Counted from the first letter of the stretch, positions 45,938-59,678 are shown. The stretch is 64,000 bases of DNA from Pseudomonas xantholysinigenes (GCF_014268885.2 NZ_CP077095.1:3415501-3479500); one strand, 5' to 3'. Notes: generated by a model from the sequence alone, not told the origin. Translations and numbers: made by a program.

Positions 45938-48238
45938 TCAGAGGTTCTCGTAGCGGTTCATGTCGAGCACCCCCGCCTCCACCGGATCGGTCTCCTGGAT
46001 ATAGCGATTCAGGTCATGGAAGTACTGCCAGAACTGCGGATGGCTGCGACGCACGCCCCAACGCATGACGATGCGCTCGAACTTGGCGGTGTCGTCCCGC
46101 GCCGCCTCCATGTCCTCGACGAACTCCGGCACATCGGCCACCGGAATGTTGAAGATGAAGTTCGGATAGCTGCTGAGCACGCCCGGATACAAGGTCAGGC
46201 TGTCCAGCCCGGGCTGGTAGCGATAGGCCTCGCCGAGCAGGAACGCCACGTTGCTGTGGGCGCGGTTGCGCAGCAGGCTGTAGACCTGGCGCTGGCCGCC
46301 CTGCCCTTCGATGCGCAGCATGGTCGCCTCGGGCAACTGGCCGATCACCTTGAGCCCCGCCGCCGGGCGCGATACCAGGCGGCTGAGGGTCTGCTCGGCG
46401 TCACGGAACTCGACCGGCATCTGCGCGCGCGAACAATGGGCGCCCTTGCAGCGGTTGATCGGGTCGGGCGCGGCGTTGAGGCTGCCGGTGCGTTGCAGCA
46501 GTTGCAGGCCGAAGTCGCGCTTGGGATCGTGCTTGTCCAGCTTCAGCGCGCTCGGGGTGCTGGTGTCGATGTCCTCGTAGTCCATCCACATCTTCACCTT
46601 GCCGCTGTTCTGGTACCAGTCGCTGAGTATCTGACCACGCTGGTTGGCGGGCATCAGGCGCAGGAAGTTGACCTCGGCGCCGTTACGGATCAGGTCGAAG
46701 TACAGGCGCGTCTGCAACTGGTGCGAAACGTTGCCGAACACGTCAAAGTTCACCGCCAACTGGTAGTAAGTACGCTCGAACAGTGGGTAGTCGAACAGCC
46801 ACATCGTCAACGGTACATCGCCAATCAGGCCCTTGGTCACCGAGGCGCTGTCGAAGTGGCGGAAGATACTCAGCAGGGCGTTGTCGTTGCCGGCCCACAG
46901 GGTCGACCAGCTGGGCGCCGGTTGCTCGGCATAGGCTTCACGGCGCAGCGCCTCGTACTCGTTGCGCTTGTCGCGGTAGGCATGCCACAGGCTCAGCACG
47001 CTGCCGACATCGTCGATCTGCCCAGGCATGGCCAGCAGCGGCGTGGCCTCGCCCCGGTACTTGGCGTCGGTGATGTAGAGGTCGTGAGCGGGTTCCTGGA
47101 ACAGCGCCCAGAAGTTGTCGCGGATCACGTCGGTGGCGATCTGCCCACGGCACACCGGGCCACGGATGAAGGTCCGGACGAAGTACTCGGCGTTGTCCAG
47201 CATGAACTGGTAGCGGGCCACCGCCGGGATCGCCTCGAAGGTCTCGAACGGGTTGGAGCGGTGCCGCGGGCCATAGCCCGGCAGCGCACTGGCGTGCCAG
47301 TCGCCGCTGTAGAACAGCTGCTTGACCCGCTTGAGCTTCTGCGGCCCCATCGGGTAGGTGATATGGGTCTTGTGCACGATCACGCCTTGCACCGGAATCA
47401 GCCGATAGTAGAAATCGGTGCCCGGCGGATCGTTGGGGCGGCGCGTGGCGATCAGGTCGACCGGCTGGCCGCTCGGCGTGCGCGAGCGCACCCACTGGAA
47501 GAAGTGGCCTTGCTCGCCGCCAACAAAGTAGATGTGCGCCAGGAACAAGTGCTCGTACAACCAGCGACCGACCAATGCTTCGGTCGAACCAGGCCGGTTG
47601 AGCAGCTCTTCCCAATCGGCGATCTGCTTGGCTTCCACCGCGCTGGGCTGGACCGGGTTCTTCTCCACCGGGGCACCTGCCGCCAGCCAGCGCTGCAAGG
47701 TCTGGTACTCCTGGTCGGTGAGGCCGGTGACCGCCAGTGGCATGCCTTCTTTGGGATGGGCGCCGGCATAGGCGTCGAACTCGTGGGGCAGCGGGCACAT
47801 GTTGTTGCGGTTGAGCCCCAGGACGATCTCATCGGGCAGCTTGGCATTGGGCGTGAGCGGGGTCTTGTGGCCGAGCTCGAGCATGCGCGCCATCAGCGCG
47901 GCCTGACTGCCTTGCTTGTCGAGCACCGAATAGAAGCCCTGCTTGCGCCAGCCGGCCTCGTCACGGGCGTCGTAGAACAGCCGCGTGGTAGGCACTGCCT
48001 GGCTGCGTTCGCCCTGGTAGACCGGCACCTTGGAAGCGCCACGCTCAGCGCCCTCGGCACTGCCCAGGTTGAGCTGGCAGGCCGCGTCGTTACAGGCGTG
48101 GCAGGCCACGCACTTCTCGGTGAAGATCGGTTGGATGTCCCGGGTGTATGAAATCGTCGGGCTCGATTGGGTGGCCTGCGCGAACGCCACGCCGCTGATG
48201 AGCAAGGCGAAGGCGCTGGCAAGTATGCGATACAGCAT
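45938..48238 (-). CDS. cti: Fatty acid cis/trans isomerase
   Basis: A 766-residue periplasmic haem protein that turns cis unsaturated membrane fatty acids into trans forms in response to solvents and heat. Signal peptide 1-20. The cytochrome c-type motif is C43-V-A-C46-H47 in EKCVACHACND. Later family marks are LPHEFDAYAGAHPKEGMPLA and PMLLAM-like loops. Full length of the Pseudomonas enzyme. Divergent from metH. Confidence 0.97.
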   Translation of the reverse strand: MLYRILASAFALLISGVAFAQATQSSPTISYTRDIQPIFTEKCVACHACNDAACQLNLGSAEGAERGASKVPVYQGERSQAVPTTRLFYDARDEAGWRKQGFYSVLDKQGSQAALMARMLELGHKTPLTPNAKLPDEIVLGLNRNNMCPLPHEFDAYAGAHPKEGMPLAVTGLTDQEYQTLQRWLAAGAPVEKNPVQPSAVEAKQIADWEELLNRPGSTEALVGRWLYEHLFLAHIYFVGGEQGHFFQWVRSRTPSGQPVDLIATRRPNDPPGTDFYYRLIPVQGVIVHKTHITYPMGPQKLKRVKQLFYSGDWHASALPGYGPRHRSNPFETFEAIPAVARYQFMLDNAEYFVRTFIRGPVCRGQIATDVIRDNFWALFQEPAHDLYITDAKYRGEATPLLAMPGQIDDVGSVLSLWHAYRDKRNEYEALRREAYAEQPAPSWSTLWAGNDNALLSIFRHFDSASVTKGLIGDVPLTMWLFDYPLFERTYYQLAVNFDVFGNVSHQLQTRLYFDLIRNGAEVNFLRLMPANQRGQILSDWYQNSGKVKMWMDYEDIDTSTPSALKLDKHDPKRDFGLQLLQRTGSLNAAPDPINRCKGAHCSRAQMPVEFRDAEQTLSRLVSRPAAGLKVIGQLPEATMLRIEGQGGQRQVYSLLRNRAHSNVAFLLGEAYRYQPGLDSLTLYPGVLSSYPNFIFNIPVADVPEFVEDMEAARDDTAKFERIVMRWGVRRSHPQFWQYFHDLNRYIQETDPVEAGVLDMNRYENL

Positions 48239-48408
48239 GTGCCGATAGTCCTGGTTAATTTGAAGCCATCACGATGAGCCTGGCGGGTCCTGAGGTGTTG
48301 GGGCGGCACCAACATGAGTGAAATTCATGTAAATGGGCGACACCCCTAAAATCCATGCAGCTTTGTTATTATCGGCACCTTCTGATATTTGCCCGACCAG
48401 GTAGTCCT

Positions 48409-52116
<3,708 letters not shown>

Positions 52117-52202
52117 CATCGTCCCTGCGCGAGCCAGCCAGACTGGCTCCCGCGCAGACTCGCCTACACTGTCCCTGATTGCCCCTGACCAAGGAGCCAC
52201 TC

Positions 52203-52421
52203 ATGGACGACCGCACCCCGGGCAAACCGCCCACCTTCTGGCAGATGCTGCAAAGCATCCTGGCCGCCGCCTTCGGCGTGCAGAGCGGCAAGAACCGCGC
52301 CCGCGACTTCACCTACGGCAAGGCCAGCCATTTCATCGTCATGGGCACGCTGTTCACCCTGATCTTCATCTTCGTGCTGATTGGCCTGGTGCAACTGGCG
52401 ATGCACCTGACCGCGCGCTAG
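52203..52421 (+). CDS. DUF2970 small membrane protein
   Basis: A 72-residue protein: FWQMLQSILAAAFGVQSGKNRARDF is the DUF2970 signature, followed by one membrane helix (FIVMGTLFTLIFIFVLIGLVQLA). AAGGAGCC lies 5 bases before the ATG. Function unknown. Probably cotranscribed with or just after metH. Confidence 0.87.
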   Translation: MDDRTPGKPPTFWQMLQSILAAAFGVQSGKNRARDFTYGKASHFIVMGTLFTLIFIFVLIGLVQLAMHLTAR

Positions 52422-52445
52422 CGGCGTGGGCCAGACTCACGCCCC

Positions 52446-52564
52446 CCTGTCGGAGCGGCCTTGTGCCGCGAAAGGGCCGCGCAGCGGCCCCGGCGATCTT
52501 CACGCTATTCACTATGGAGGGGCCGCTTTGCGGCCCTTTCGCGGCACAAGGCCGCTCCTACAGG
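52446..52564. repeat. REP-like palindrome pair
   Basis: GGAGCGGCCTTGTGCCGCG and CGCGGCACAAGGCCGCTCC, inverted, around GGGCCGCGCAGCGGCCC stems. Confidence 0.85.
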
Positions 52565-52587
52565 GGAACACCTGCTCGCAAACGCAA

Positions 52588-52617
52588 GCCGCCCGCGGAT
52601 ATCCCTTCCGCGGGCGG
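52588..52617 (-). terminator. Inverted repeat, likely terminator for the 37-residue peptide gene
   Basis: Stem CCGCCCGCGG/CCGCGGGCGG with loop ATATCCCTT. It lies about 35 bases downstream of the minus-strand peptide gene. Confidence 0.55.
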
Positions 52618-52652
52618 TTCTGGCAGGCTTGACGGTCTGAAAGGATTGGCCG

Positions 52653-52766
52653 CTACTGATGGCTGACCCAATATACGGCGGTGACCACCACCAGCACGAT
52701 CAGACACAGGATCGCCCAGGCGTCGACACTGCTATCAGCTTTGCGTAGCTTGGTTGAGTTTCCCAT
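52653..52766 (-). CDS. 37-residue single-helix membrane peptide
   Basis: ATG 52766 to TAG 52653. A charged N-terminus (MGNSTKLRKADSSVDAW) precedes one hydrophobic helix (AILCLIVLVVVTAVYWV) and a short tail. AGAGGC precedes the start. I believe similar peptides occur in other Pseudomonas, from memory. Function unknown. Confidence 0.6.
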   Translation of the reverse strand: MGNSTKLRKADSSVDAWAILCLIVLVVVTAVYWVSHQ

Positions 52767-52849
52767 TGCATTGCCTCTTGTAGTGGTTCTGGGAATGCAC
52801 TTCAAGCAGCAGTTAAGTCCAGCAATGCCCATTGCTCAAGCAGGGTCTT

Positions 52850-53926
52850 TCAGTAGTCGACGGGTGACGTGAGGAACGGGTAGCGGAAATCCGCCGGGTG
52901 CCCTTCGGCGCTGTAGCGCTGGAAGTCGATGCCATGGCTGTCCAGCTCCAGCAGCTTCAGCCAGCGCCGGGCCTTGGCCGGGTCGATCAGCTGCAAGGCC
53001 GGCACGCTGTGCTCGCGCCGCCCATCGCGGTCCACCCTCAAGCCCTGGGCGTCATCGTGGAGCATGACCATGGCCCAGCCGCCCAAGGTGAAGTGCCCGC
53101 CCATCAGCACGCTCAGGCGCCCGTCGATGCGGGCGCGCAACGCCTCCGGCGAGCTGTTGACGGCACTGAAGATCACCTCCCGGCCCGGTTTGCGGCCCGC
53201 CGCCTCGAACGCCTGCATGGCGCCGAACGCCATCTGGTCGTTGGCCGACCACACCAGGCGGGTCTCGGGATAACGCTGCACCAGCATCTGCGCCTGCTCG
53301 AACGCGCGCTGGCGGCTCCAGCCGCCGTACACCACCTGGCGCAGGCGTACCTGGGGAAAGTCCGCCAACGCCCGGCGCATGCCCTGCTCGCGCAGTTGCG
53401 AGGCCGGCGTGGTCTTGACCCCGGCGAACGCCAGCAGGTCGACAGGGCCCGCGTCATCAGGCAACTGCGCGACCATGGCCCTGAGCATCAGGTAGCCAGC
53501 CTGCTCATCGTTGCCCACCAGGGAGCCGAGCACCTCGGGATATTTGTCCGGCTGCGCCTTGATGCTGCGCGCCTGGCTGTCGGTCAGGCCGTTGTTGACC
53601 AGGAACAGCTTGACCCCGCTGTCCCGGGACAGGCGGATGATCTCCGGCGCCACGTACTGCTCGTTGACCAGCACCAGGTAGTCCGGGCGCTGCGCCCCTT
53701 GCAGCACCGCCCGCGCCTGGGTCAGGGCCAGGTCGGCGCGGCGCTCGCTGTACTGCACGCGCAACTGCATGCCCAGGTCCGTCGCGGCGGCCTGCATGAA
53801 GCGCGAATAATCGACCCAGAACGTCTCGTTGGAATATCCCGGATTGAGAAACACCACCGAAGCGGCCTGTGCGCCCGCCACCAGCGGCAAGCTCAGGCAC
53901 AGGCTCTGGCACAAGGCCTTGAGCAT
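52850..53926 (-). CDS. Periplasmic type-1 substrate-binding protein (sugar-like)
   Basis: A 358-residue exported protein. Signal peptide KALCQSLCLSLPLVAGAQA. The fold is the ribose/LacI-type binding protein: ASVVFLNPGYSNETFWVDYS, YLVLVNEQYVAPEIIRLS, VKLFLVNNGLTD, DLLAFAGVKTTPASQLREQG, RLVWSANDQMAFGAMQAFEA. No ABC permease or ATPase gene is adjacent, so it may act as an orphan sensor protein for a regulatory system elsewhere. ATG 53926 puts the signal first. Confidence 0.87.
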   Translation of the reverse strand: MLKALCQSLCLSLPLVAGAQAASVVFLNPGYSNETFWVDYSRFMQAAATDLGMQLRVQYSERRADLALTQARAVLQGAQRPDYLVLVNEQYVAPEIIRLSRDSGVKLFLVNNGLTDSQARSIKAQPDKYPEVLGSLVGNDEQAGYLMLRAMVAQLPDDAGPVDLLAFAGVKTTPASQLREQGMRRALADFPQVRLRQVVYGGWSRQRAFEQAQMLVQRYPETRLVWSANDQMAFGAMQAFEAAGRKPGREVIFSAVNSSPEALRARIDGRLSVLMGGHFTLGGWAMVMLHDDAQGLRVDRDGRREHSVPALQLIDPAKARRWLKLLELDSHGIDFQRYSAEGHPADFRYPFLTSPVDY

Positions 53927-54142
53927 GCGGATACATCCCTGCAGAGCAAACGGCGGATTATAGCGGCACAAGGCCACGGCGCGGATAAATGCCAGTCAGT
54001 CTCACTTAGTCCAATTGGTTCTTTTCATATGCAAAAACATCACTTTAGCGCATAAACCCACTCTGCTATCGTGCCTCGGCTCCGACCCGGAGTGCGCGGC
54101 CGTGCGCGCGATTAGCTGCATGCAGCCTGAGACAGGACTTTT

Positions 54143-55795
54143 ATGTACGTATACGACGAGTACGATCAGCGGATCATCGAGGACCGCGTCAAGCAGTTCC
54201 GTGATCAGACCCGCCGCTACCTGGCCGGGGAGCTGAGCGAAGAAGAATTCCGCCCTCTGCGCCTGCAGAACGGCCTCTATATCCAGCGTTTCGCCCCGAT
54301 GCTGCGGGTCGCCGTGCCGTACGGCCAGCTGAACGCGCGCCAGACGCGCATGCTGGCGAAGATCGCCCGCGACTACGACAAGGGCTACGCGCACATCAGC
54401 ACCCGCCAGAACGTGCAGTACAACTGGCCGGCGCTGGAGGATATCCCAGAGATTCTCGCCGAACTGGCCACCGTGCAGATGCACGCCATCCAGACCAGCG
54501 GCAACTGCCTGCGCAACGTCACCACCGACCAATTCGCCGGGGTCGCCGCCGATGAACTGGTGGACCCGCGCCCATGGTGCGAGATCGTCCGCCAGTGGAC
54601 TACCTTCCACCCGGAATTCGCCTACCTGCCGCGCAAGTTCAAGATTGCCGTCAACGGCTCGCGCGACGACCGCGCCGCCATCGAGGTGCACGACATCGGC
54701 CTGGAGCCGGTGCGCAACGCCGCCGGTGAGCTGGGCTTCCGCGTGCTGGTCGGCGGCGGCCTGGGCCGCACTCCGGTGATTGGCGCGTTCATCAATGAAT
54801 TCCTGCCCTGGCAGGACCTGCTCAGCTACCTCGACGCCATCCTGCGCGTGTACAACCGTTACGGTCGCCGCGACAACAAGTACAAGGCGCGGATCAAGAT
54901 CCTGGTCAAGGCCCTCACCCCGGAAGTGTTCGCCGAGAAGGTCGAGGCCGAGATGGCCCACCTGCGCGGTGGCAGCACCACCCTGACCGAGGCCGAAGTG
55001 CAGCGCGTCGCCCGCCACTTCGTCGACCCCGACTACCTGGCCCTGGATAACATCGATTACACCACGCTGGACGCCGAGCACCCAGGCTTCGCCCGCTGGC
55101 GTTCGCGCAATACCCGCGCGCACAAGAAGCCGGGTTATGTCGCCGTGACCCTGTCGCTCAAGCCCACCGGCGTCGCCCCCGGCGACCTGACCGACAAGCA
55201 GCTGGATGCCGTCGCCGACCTGGCCGAGCGCTACAGCTTCGGCTACCTGCGCACCTCCCACGAGCAGAACATCATCCTCGCCGATGTCGAGCAGCGCCAG
55301 CTGCACGCCCTCTGGCTGGAACTGCGCGAGCAAGGCTTCGCCACCCCGAACATCGGCCTGCTGACCGACATCATCTGCTGCCCGGGCGGTGATTTCTGCT
55401 CGCTGGCCAACGCCAAGTCGATCCCGATCGCCGAATCCATCCAGCGCCGCTTCGACGACCTGGACTACCTGTTCGACATCGGCGAGCTCGACCTGAACAT
55501 CTCCGGCTGCATGAACGCCTGCGGCCACCACCACGTCGGCCACATCGGCATCCTTGGCGTGGACAAGAAGGGCGAGGAGTTCTACCAGGTCTCGCTGGGC
55601 GGCAACGCCGCGCGCGACGCCAGCCTGGGCAAGATCCTCGGCCCATCCTTCGCCCAGGACGACATGGCCGACGTGATCGAGAAACTGATCAGCGTGTACG
55701 TCGAGCAGCGCACCGAAGACGAGCGCTTCATCGACACCTACCAGCGTATCGGCATCGACCCCTTCAAGGAGCGCGTCTATGCAGCGAATCATTAA
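54143..55795 (+). CDS. cysI: Sulfite reductase haemoprotein (CysI type)
   Basis: A 550-residue enzyme reducing sulfite to sulfide. Siroheme/4Fe-4S ligands are C413 and C419 in CCPGGDFC, and C456 and C460 in SGCMNACGHHH. Two ferredoxin-like halves are visible (HISTRQNVQYNWPALEDIPEIL; FGYLRTSHEQNIIL). Neighbouring DUF934 gene overlaps by 17 bp. ATG 54143 is canonical. Cofactor donor not encoded here. Confidence 0.95.
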   Translation: MYVYDEYDQRIIEDRVKQFRDQTRRYLAGELSEEEFRPLRLQNGLYIQRFAPMLRVAVPYGQLNARQTRMLAKIARDYDKGYAHISTRQNVQYNWPALEDIPEILAELATVQMHAIQTSGNCLRNVTTDQFAGVAADELVDPRPWCEIVRQWTTFHPEFAYLPRKFKIAVNGSRDDRAAIEVHDIGLEPVRNAAGELGFRVLVGGGLGRTPVIGAFINEFLPWQDLLSYLDAILRVYNRYGRRDNKYKARIKILVKALTPEVFAEKVEAEMAHLRGGSTTLTEAEVQRVARHFVDPDYLALDNIDYTTLDAEHPGFARWRSRNTRAHKKPGYVAVTLSLKPTGVAPGDLTDKQLDAVADLAERYSFGYLRTSHEQNIILADVEQRQLHALWLELREQGFATPNIGLLTDIICCPGGDFCSLANAKSIPIAESIQRRFDDLDYLFDIGELDLNISGCMNACGHHHVGHIGILGVDKKGEEFYQVSLGGNAARDASLGKILGPSFAQDDMADVIEKLISVYVEQRTEDERFIDTYQRIGIDPFKERVYAANH

Positions 55796-56273
55796 GAACA
55801 ACCAGATCGTCGACGAAACCTGGCACCTGCTGCCCAAGGACGTGTCGATCGACGAGCTGACCAACTGCGACGACTACATCGTGCCGCTGCAGCTGTGGCG
55901 CGATCATCCGAGCCTGCTCAAGGCTCGCGACGGCGGCCTGGGCATCTGGCTGGACAGCGACGAGGAAGCCGAGGAAATCGGTGCCGACGTCGAGCACTTC
56001 CAGGTCATCGCCCTGAACTTCCCGGCCTTCACCGACGGGCGCAACTACTCCAACGCGCGCCTGCTGCGTGATCGTTACCAGTTCAAGGGCGAACTGCGCG
56101 CCATCGGCGACGTGCTGCGCGACCAGCTGTTCTACATGGCCCGCTGCGGCTTCGACGCCTTCGCCATCCGTGCCGACAAGGACCCGGAAGACGCGCTGCA
56201 AAGCCTGAAGGACTTCTCGGTGACCTACCAGGGCGCCACCGACCAGCCGCTGCCGCTGTTCCGCCGCCGCTGA
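55779..56273 (+). CDS. DUF934 protein, sulfite-reductase partner
   Basis: A 164-residue protein of the DUF934 family that almost always follows CysI in proteobacteria. Marks are LPKDVSIDELTNCDDYIVPL, GIWLDSDEEAEEIG, FPAFTDGRNYSNARLLRDRY and GELRAIGDVLRDQLFYMARCGFDAF. Its start overlaps cysI by 17 bp. Probably assists the reductase; precise role unproven. Confidence 0.92.
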   Translation: MQRIIKNNQIVDETWHLLPKDVSIDELTNCDDYIVPLQLWRDHPSLLKARDGGLGIWLDSDEEAEEIGADVEHFQVIALNFPAFTDGRNYSNARLLRDRYQFKGELRAIGDVLRDQLFYMARCGFDAFAIRADKDPEDALQSLKDFSVTYQGATDQPLPLFRRR

Positions 56274-56286
56274 CCGCAGCTGTTGC

Positions 56287-56318
56287 AACGAAACGGCCCG
56301 CCTCATGGCGGGCCGATT
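56287..56318 (+). terminator. Intrinsic terminator after cysI-DUF934
   Basis: Arms GGCCCGCC and GGCGGGCC with loop TCAT; the weaker flanks CGAA and TTCG extend the stem. Modest T content follows. Confidence 0.7.
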
Positions 56319-56425
56319 CGTTCAGGGCATCTGGCGGAGGTCGGTAAGCCCCGCAGCGGCCGCGCCGGGTTGAAAATCCCTGCGAGGCAGTTGCTCTTAC
56401 AGCGCTCGCGACATACCCCAGATGC

Positions 56426-57286
56426 TCAACGCAACGGCACGTAGATGTCGGTCTGCCACTGCTCCAGCGGCGTCTGCGGATGGATGCTCAGGTAGTGGAA
56501 GAACAGCGGGTGGTCACGCAGTTCCTCGCCACTGTCCGGCAGCCAGTCACGGTAGATCGGGTAGATCGTCTCGCCGATATGGTCCGGCGAGCCCACATGC
56601 CGCACCACCGCGCAGCGCCCCGCGGGCAGGCTCAACTCATGCACGCCCTGGGCATTGGCCACCACTGCCTCTTCAATCTCCCCGCACACGGCAAAGCGAA
56701 AGTCCTCGGGGGCGGTGGTATCGGGGTTGTTGAACGGAATCCCGAAGGTGCGGCTGCTGGCCACGGGTGACTGGCCACTGCTCATGCGCCAGTCGATGAA
56801 GCGGCGCACGGTTTCGCTGACCTGGCTGGGCGGCCCGCGATGCTCGAGCGCGGCGAGACGGACAGCGGCGAAATCGACAATTCGTACCTGCATGGTGATG
56901 CTCCTGGAAAAATGGGGAATGGCAAACACCGTGTTCCACAGCTGCCAGTCAGGCTGGCGCCGAAACGCCGCGGGCGCCTGGCCGAACGCCCGGCGAAACG
57001 CCCTGCTGAAGGCCTCGGGGCTTTCGAAACCAGCGCCCAGGGCGGCCTCCAGCACCGAGTGCGCCGGCTCGCCAATCAACCGATGCGCCGCTCGACGCAA
57101 ACGCATCAGCTGCACGTAGCGCGCAACCGGCACGCCGACATAGGCACTGAACTGCCGGTGGAAATGAAACGCCGAGAAATGCGCCACGGCGCTCAAGGCC
57201 TCCAGCGAAAGATCGCCCTCGAGGTTGCCCTCGATATAGGTGAGTACCGCGGCAAAACGCTGTTGGTAACGCTCATTGACTGACAA
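56426..57286 (-). CDS. AraC-family regulator with GyrI-like effector domain
   Basis: A 286-residue regulator. The double HTH is N-terminal (about 10-110: LEALSAVAHFSAFHFHRQFS, VLEAALGAGFESPEAFSRAF), followed by a GyrI/BacR-like ligand domain (about 130-286: RIVDFAAVRLAALEHRGPP, GIPFNNPDTTAPEDFRFAVC, YPIYRDWLPDSG). The first codon is TTG at 57286, supported by AGGAG about 10 bases upstream; no in-frame ATG occurs before the HTH. Divergent from the DkgB operon, its likely target. Confidence 0.92.
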   Translation of the reverse strand: MSVNERYQQRFAAVLTYIEGNLEGDLSLEALSAVAHFSAFHFHRQFSAYVGVPVARYVQLMRLRRAAHRLIGEPAHSVLEAALGAGFESPEAFSRAFRRAFGQAPAAFRRQPDWQLWNTVFAIPHFSRSITMQVRIVDFAAVRLAALEHRGPPSQVSETVRRFIDWRMSSGQSPVASSRTFGIPFNNPDTTAPEDFRFAVCGEIEEAVVANAQGVHELSLPAGRCAVVRHVGSPDHIGETIYPIYRDWLPDSGEELRDHPLFFHYLSIHPQTPLEQWQTDIYVPLR

Positions 57287-57572
57287 ATCCGCTCGCTCCT
57301 GGAATCACGGTCGGCCACAGCTTGGTCGATTCACCCATACCCCGGCCTAGCCGCACTTGCTCAATCCAGGTCGGCCGGGCAGCACGAGCAGGGGCTATTG
57401 CTTAGCTCCCGATCACAACCCAGCAAGGTATTCGTGACTCCAGGTCAAATGACCTTCGCCCGCCGACACCTTAATCAAACCGCTGCAACACCGCACACTT
57501 CACTCACTGACTCGAACCCGTACCACACTGTTCGAGGTTCGATCACCCCATTCCCCTACCAGGAGTAGATCC

Positions 57573-58376
57573 ATGAGCATTCCATCCTTCGGCCTCGGTA
57601 CCTTCCGCCTCACCGGCCAAGCCGTCATCGACTCGGTCAAGTCGGCACTGGAGCTGGGCTACCGCGTCATCGACACCGCGCAGATCTACAAGAACGAGGC
57701 CGATGTCGGCCAGGCCATCGCCGAGAGCGGCGTGCCGCGCGACGAACTGTTCATCACCACCAAGATCTGGGTCGACAACTACGCCGCCGACAAACTGATC
57801 CCCAGCCTGAAAGACAGCCTGGCAAAACTGCGCACCGATTACGTCGACCTGCTGCTGATCCATTGGCCGGCACCGGGCAACGGCGTTGAGCTGGCCGAAT
57901 ACATGGAAGCCCTGGCCGAGGCCAAGAAGCAAGGCCTGACCCGCCAGATCGGCGTTTCCAACTTCAATATCGACCTGACCCGCCAAGCCATCGCCGTGGT
58001 CGGCAAGGGCGAGATCGCTACCAACCAGGTCGAGCTCAGCCCATACCTGCAGAACACCAAGCTGACCACCTACCTGAAGGAACAAGGTATCACCACCACC
58101 TCCTACATGACCCTGGCCTATGGCAAGGTCCTGAAGGATCCGGTGCTGGCCGAGATCGCCGCCAAGCACAAGGCCACCGTTGCCCAGGTTGCCCTGGCCT
58201 GGGCCATGCAACTGGGCTATGCGGTGATCCCGTCCTCGACCAAGCGCGAGAACCTGGCCAGCAACCTGCTCGCCCGCGACCTGCGCCTGGATACCGACGA
58301 CATGGCGCGCATCGCCACCCTGGAGCGCAACGGCCGAGAAGTCAGCCCCGACGGCCTGGCGCCAATCTGGGATTGA
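57573..58376 (+). CDS. dkgB: Aldo/keto reductase DkgB
   Basis: A 267-residue NADPH aldo/keto reductase, same length as E. coli DkgB. Marks: [33 protein letters not shown] with the catalytic Asp and Tyr, LLIHWP with the His, [26 protein letters not shown] and [15 protein letters not shown]. It reduces methylglyoxal and diketogluconate. First gene of a four-gene operon; AGGAG lies 8 bases before ATG. Confidence 0.94.
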   Translation: MSIPSFGLGTFRLTGQAVIDSVKSALELGYRVIDTAQIYKNEADVGQAIAESGVPRDELFITTKIWVDNYAADKLIPSLKDSLAKLRTDYVDLLLIHWPAPGNGVELAEYMEALAEAKKQGLTRQIGVSNFNIDLTRQAIAVVGKGEIATNQVELSPYLQNTKLTTYLKEQGITTTSYMTLAYGKVLKDPVLAEIAAKHKATVAQVALAWAMQLGYAVIPSSTKRENLASNLLARDLRLDTDDMARIATLERNGREVSPDGLAPIWD

Positions 58377-58380
58377 TGCC

Positions 58381-59334
58381 ATGACCACGCCCCTCGAACG
58401 CCTGACCGCCGGCGGCTTCAGCGTCGGCCTGGAAGCCCCGCTGGACCACGACTGGACCCCAGCCGGTGACCAGGCTCGGCGCCGCGACGGCCGCCAATTC
58501 GGCGAACCGGACCTGCGCCAGCACGCCGACCTCGCCAGGCTCGCCGACCGCCTGGGCTTTCGCGCCCTGTGGATCCGTGACGTGCCGCTGTACGACCCGT
58601 CGTTCGGCGACGCCGCCCAGGTGTTCGAGGTGTTCAGCTACCTCGGCTACCTGGCCGGGGTGACCGAGCAAATCCTGCTGGGCACCGCCGCAGTGGTGCT
58701 GCCGATTCGCGAACCGCTGCTGACCCTCAAGTCGGCCGCCAGCATCCAGCGCCTGTCGGGCAACCGCCTGCTGCTGGGCGTGGCCAGCGGTGACCGACCG
58801 GTGGAGTATCCATTGTTCGGCCGGGACTTCGAGGGGCGGAGCAACAACTTCCGCGAGCAGGTCGCCCTGCTGCGCGACGGCGCCAACGGGCACCTGCCCG
58901 AAGGCCTGGCCGTGCTGCCGTCGACCACCACGCCACTGCCGTTGCTGGTGGCGGGCCTGGCCCAGCAGAGCCCGGCATGGATCGGCGCCAACATGGACGG
59001 CTGCCTGGCCTATCCCGGCACCCCGGACGACCATCAGCGCCGCGTCGCCGCCTGGCGCGCGGTGGCTGGTAACAAGCCATACAGCAGCTTCATCCACCTG
59101 GACCTGGCCGAGCGCGCCGATGAGCCCATGCGCCGCTGGCGCTTCGGCTTCCGTGGTGGCCGCAATGCCCTGATCACCGAGCTCAAGGCCCTGCGCGCGG
59201 CCGGGGTCGAGCATGTCGGCCTGCACCTGCGCCGCAATGTGCGCCCGCTCGACGATACCCTGCGCGAAATCGGCGAGTTCGTGCTACCGCAGTTCCATAC
59301 CCCTGAACATGCCCTGTCGGAGCCCTCCAGATGA
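58381..59334 (+). CDS. LLM-class flavin-dependent oxidoreductase
   Basis: A 317-residue luciferase-like TIM-barrel enzyme. N-terminal FSVGLEAPLDHDW, then ARLADRLGFRALWIRDVPLYD, FEVFSYLGYLAGVTEQILLGTAAVVLPIREPLLTLKSAASIQRLSGNRLLLGVASGDRP and RRWRFGFRGGRNALITELK. It uses FMNH2 or F420-like cofactor, probably FMN in this host. Starts 5 bp after dkgB and overlaps the next gene by 4 bp. Substrate unknown. Confidence 0.9.
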   Translation: MTTPLERLTAGGFSVGLEAPLDHDWTPAGDQARRRDGRQFGEPDLRQHADLARLADRLGFRALWIRDVPLYDPSFGDAAQVFEVFSYLGYLAGVTEQILLGTAAVVLPIREPLLTLKSAASIQRLSGNRLLLGVASGDRPVEYPLFGRDFEGRSNNFREQVALLRDGANGHLPEGLAVLPSTTTPLPLLVAGLAQQSPAWIGANMDGCLAYPGTPDDHQRRVAAWRAVAGNKPYSSFIHLDLAERADEPMRRWRFGFRGGRNALITELKALRAAGVEHVGLHLRRNVRPLDDTLREIGEFVLPQFHTPEHALSEPSR

Positions 59335-59678
59335 GCACCACCCTTACCCCACTGCCGGCGTTCGCAGGCCGTAGCTTCCAGGTCGAATACGACGGCCTGG
59401 CCGCGCACAACATCTATTCCGACGACGGCCGGCATATTCGCTACGCCATCGTCTCCGGCCCTTATGCCGGCGCCAGCGGCGAAGCCGAATGCCAATGGCG
59501 GCAGGTCGCCGACGGCGTGTACCTGATCTCCTGGCAAGAAGCCGACGGCGCCACCGTGGTGCACGTCGATGACTTTGCCAACGGCCATTCGCAAGCCTTC
59601 TTCACCGCCAGCGACCTGACCTTCTACCGCATGCAAGGCCCGCTGACCGAGCTGGACAACCCGGAGCACCGGTCATGA
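59331..59678 (+). CDS. MoaF-like small calycin-fold protein
   Basis: A 115-residue protein matching MoaF N-terminal-like domains: GRSFQVEYDGLAAHNIYSDDG, YAIVSGPYAGASGEAE, VYLISWQEADGATVVHVDDFANGHSQAFF and LTFYRMQGPLTEL. Such proteins bind small molecules. It overlaps both neighbours by 4 bp, so it is part of the DkgB operon. Confidence 0.85.
   Translation: MSTTLTPLPAFAGRSFQVEYDGLAAHNIYSDDGRHIRYAIVSGPYAGASGEAECQWRQVADGVYLISWQEADGATVVHVDDFANGHSQAFFTASDLTFYRMQGPLTELDNPEHRS

Noticed and set aside
46016..48151. A 711-codon plus-strand frame
   Set aside because: Shadow of cti; composition typical of antisense GC-rich DNA.
48239..48408. Possible cobalamin riboswitch before metH
   Set aside because: The 170-bp leader lacks a recognisable B12-box and has no room for the full aptamer with convincing pairing.
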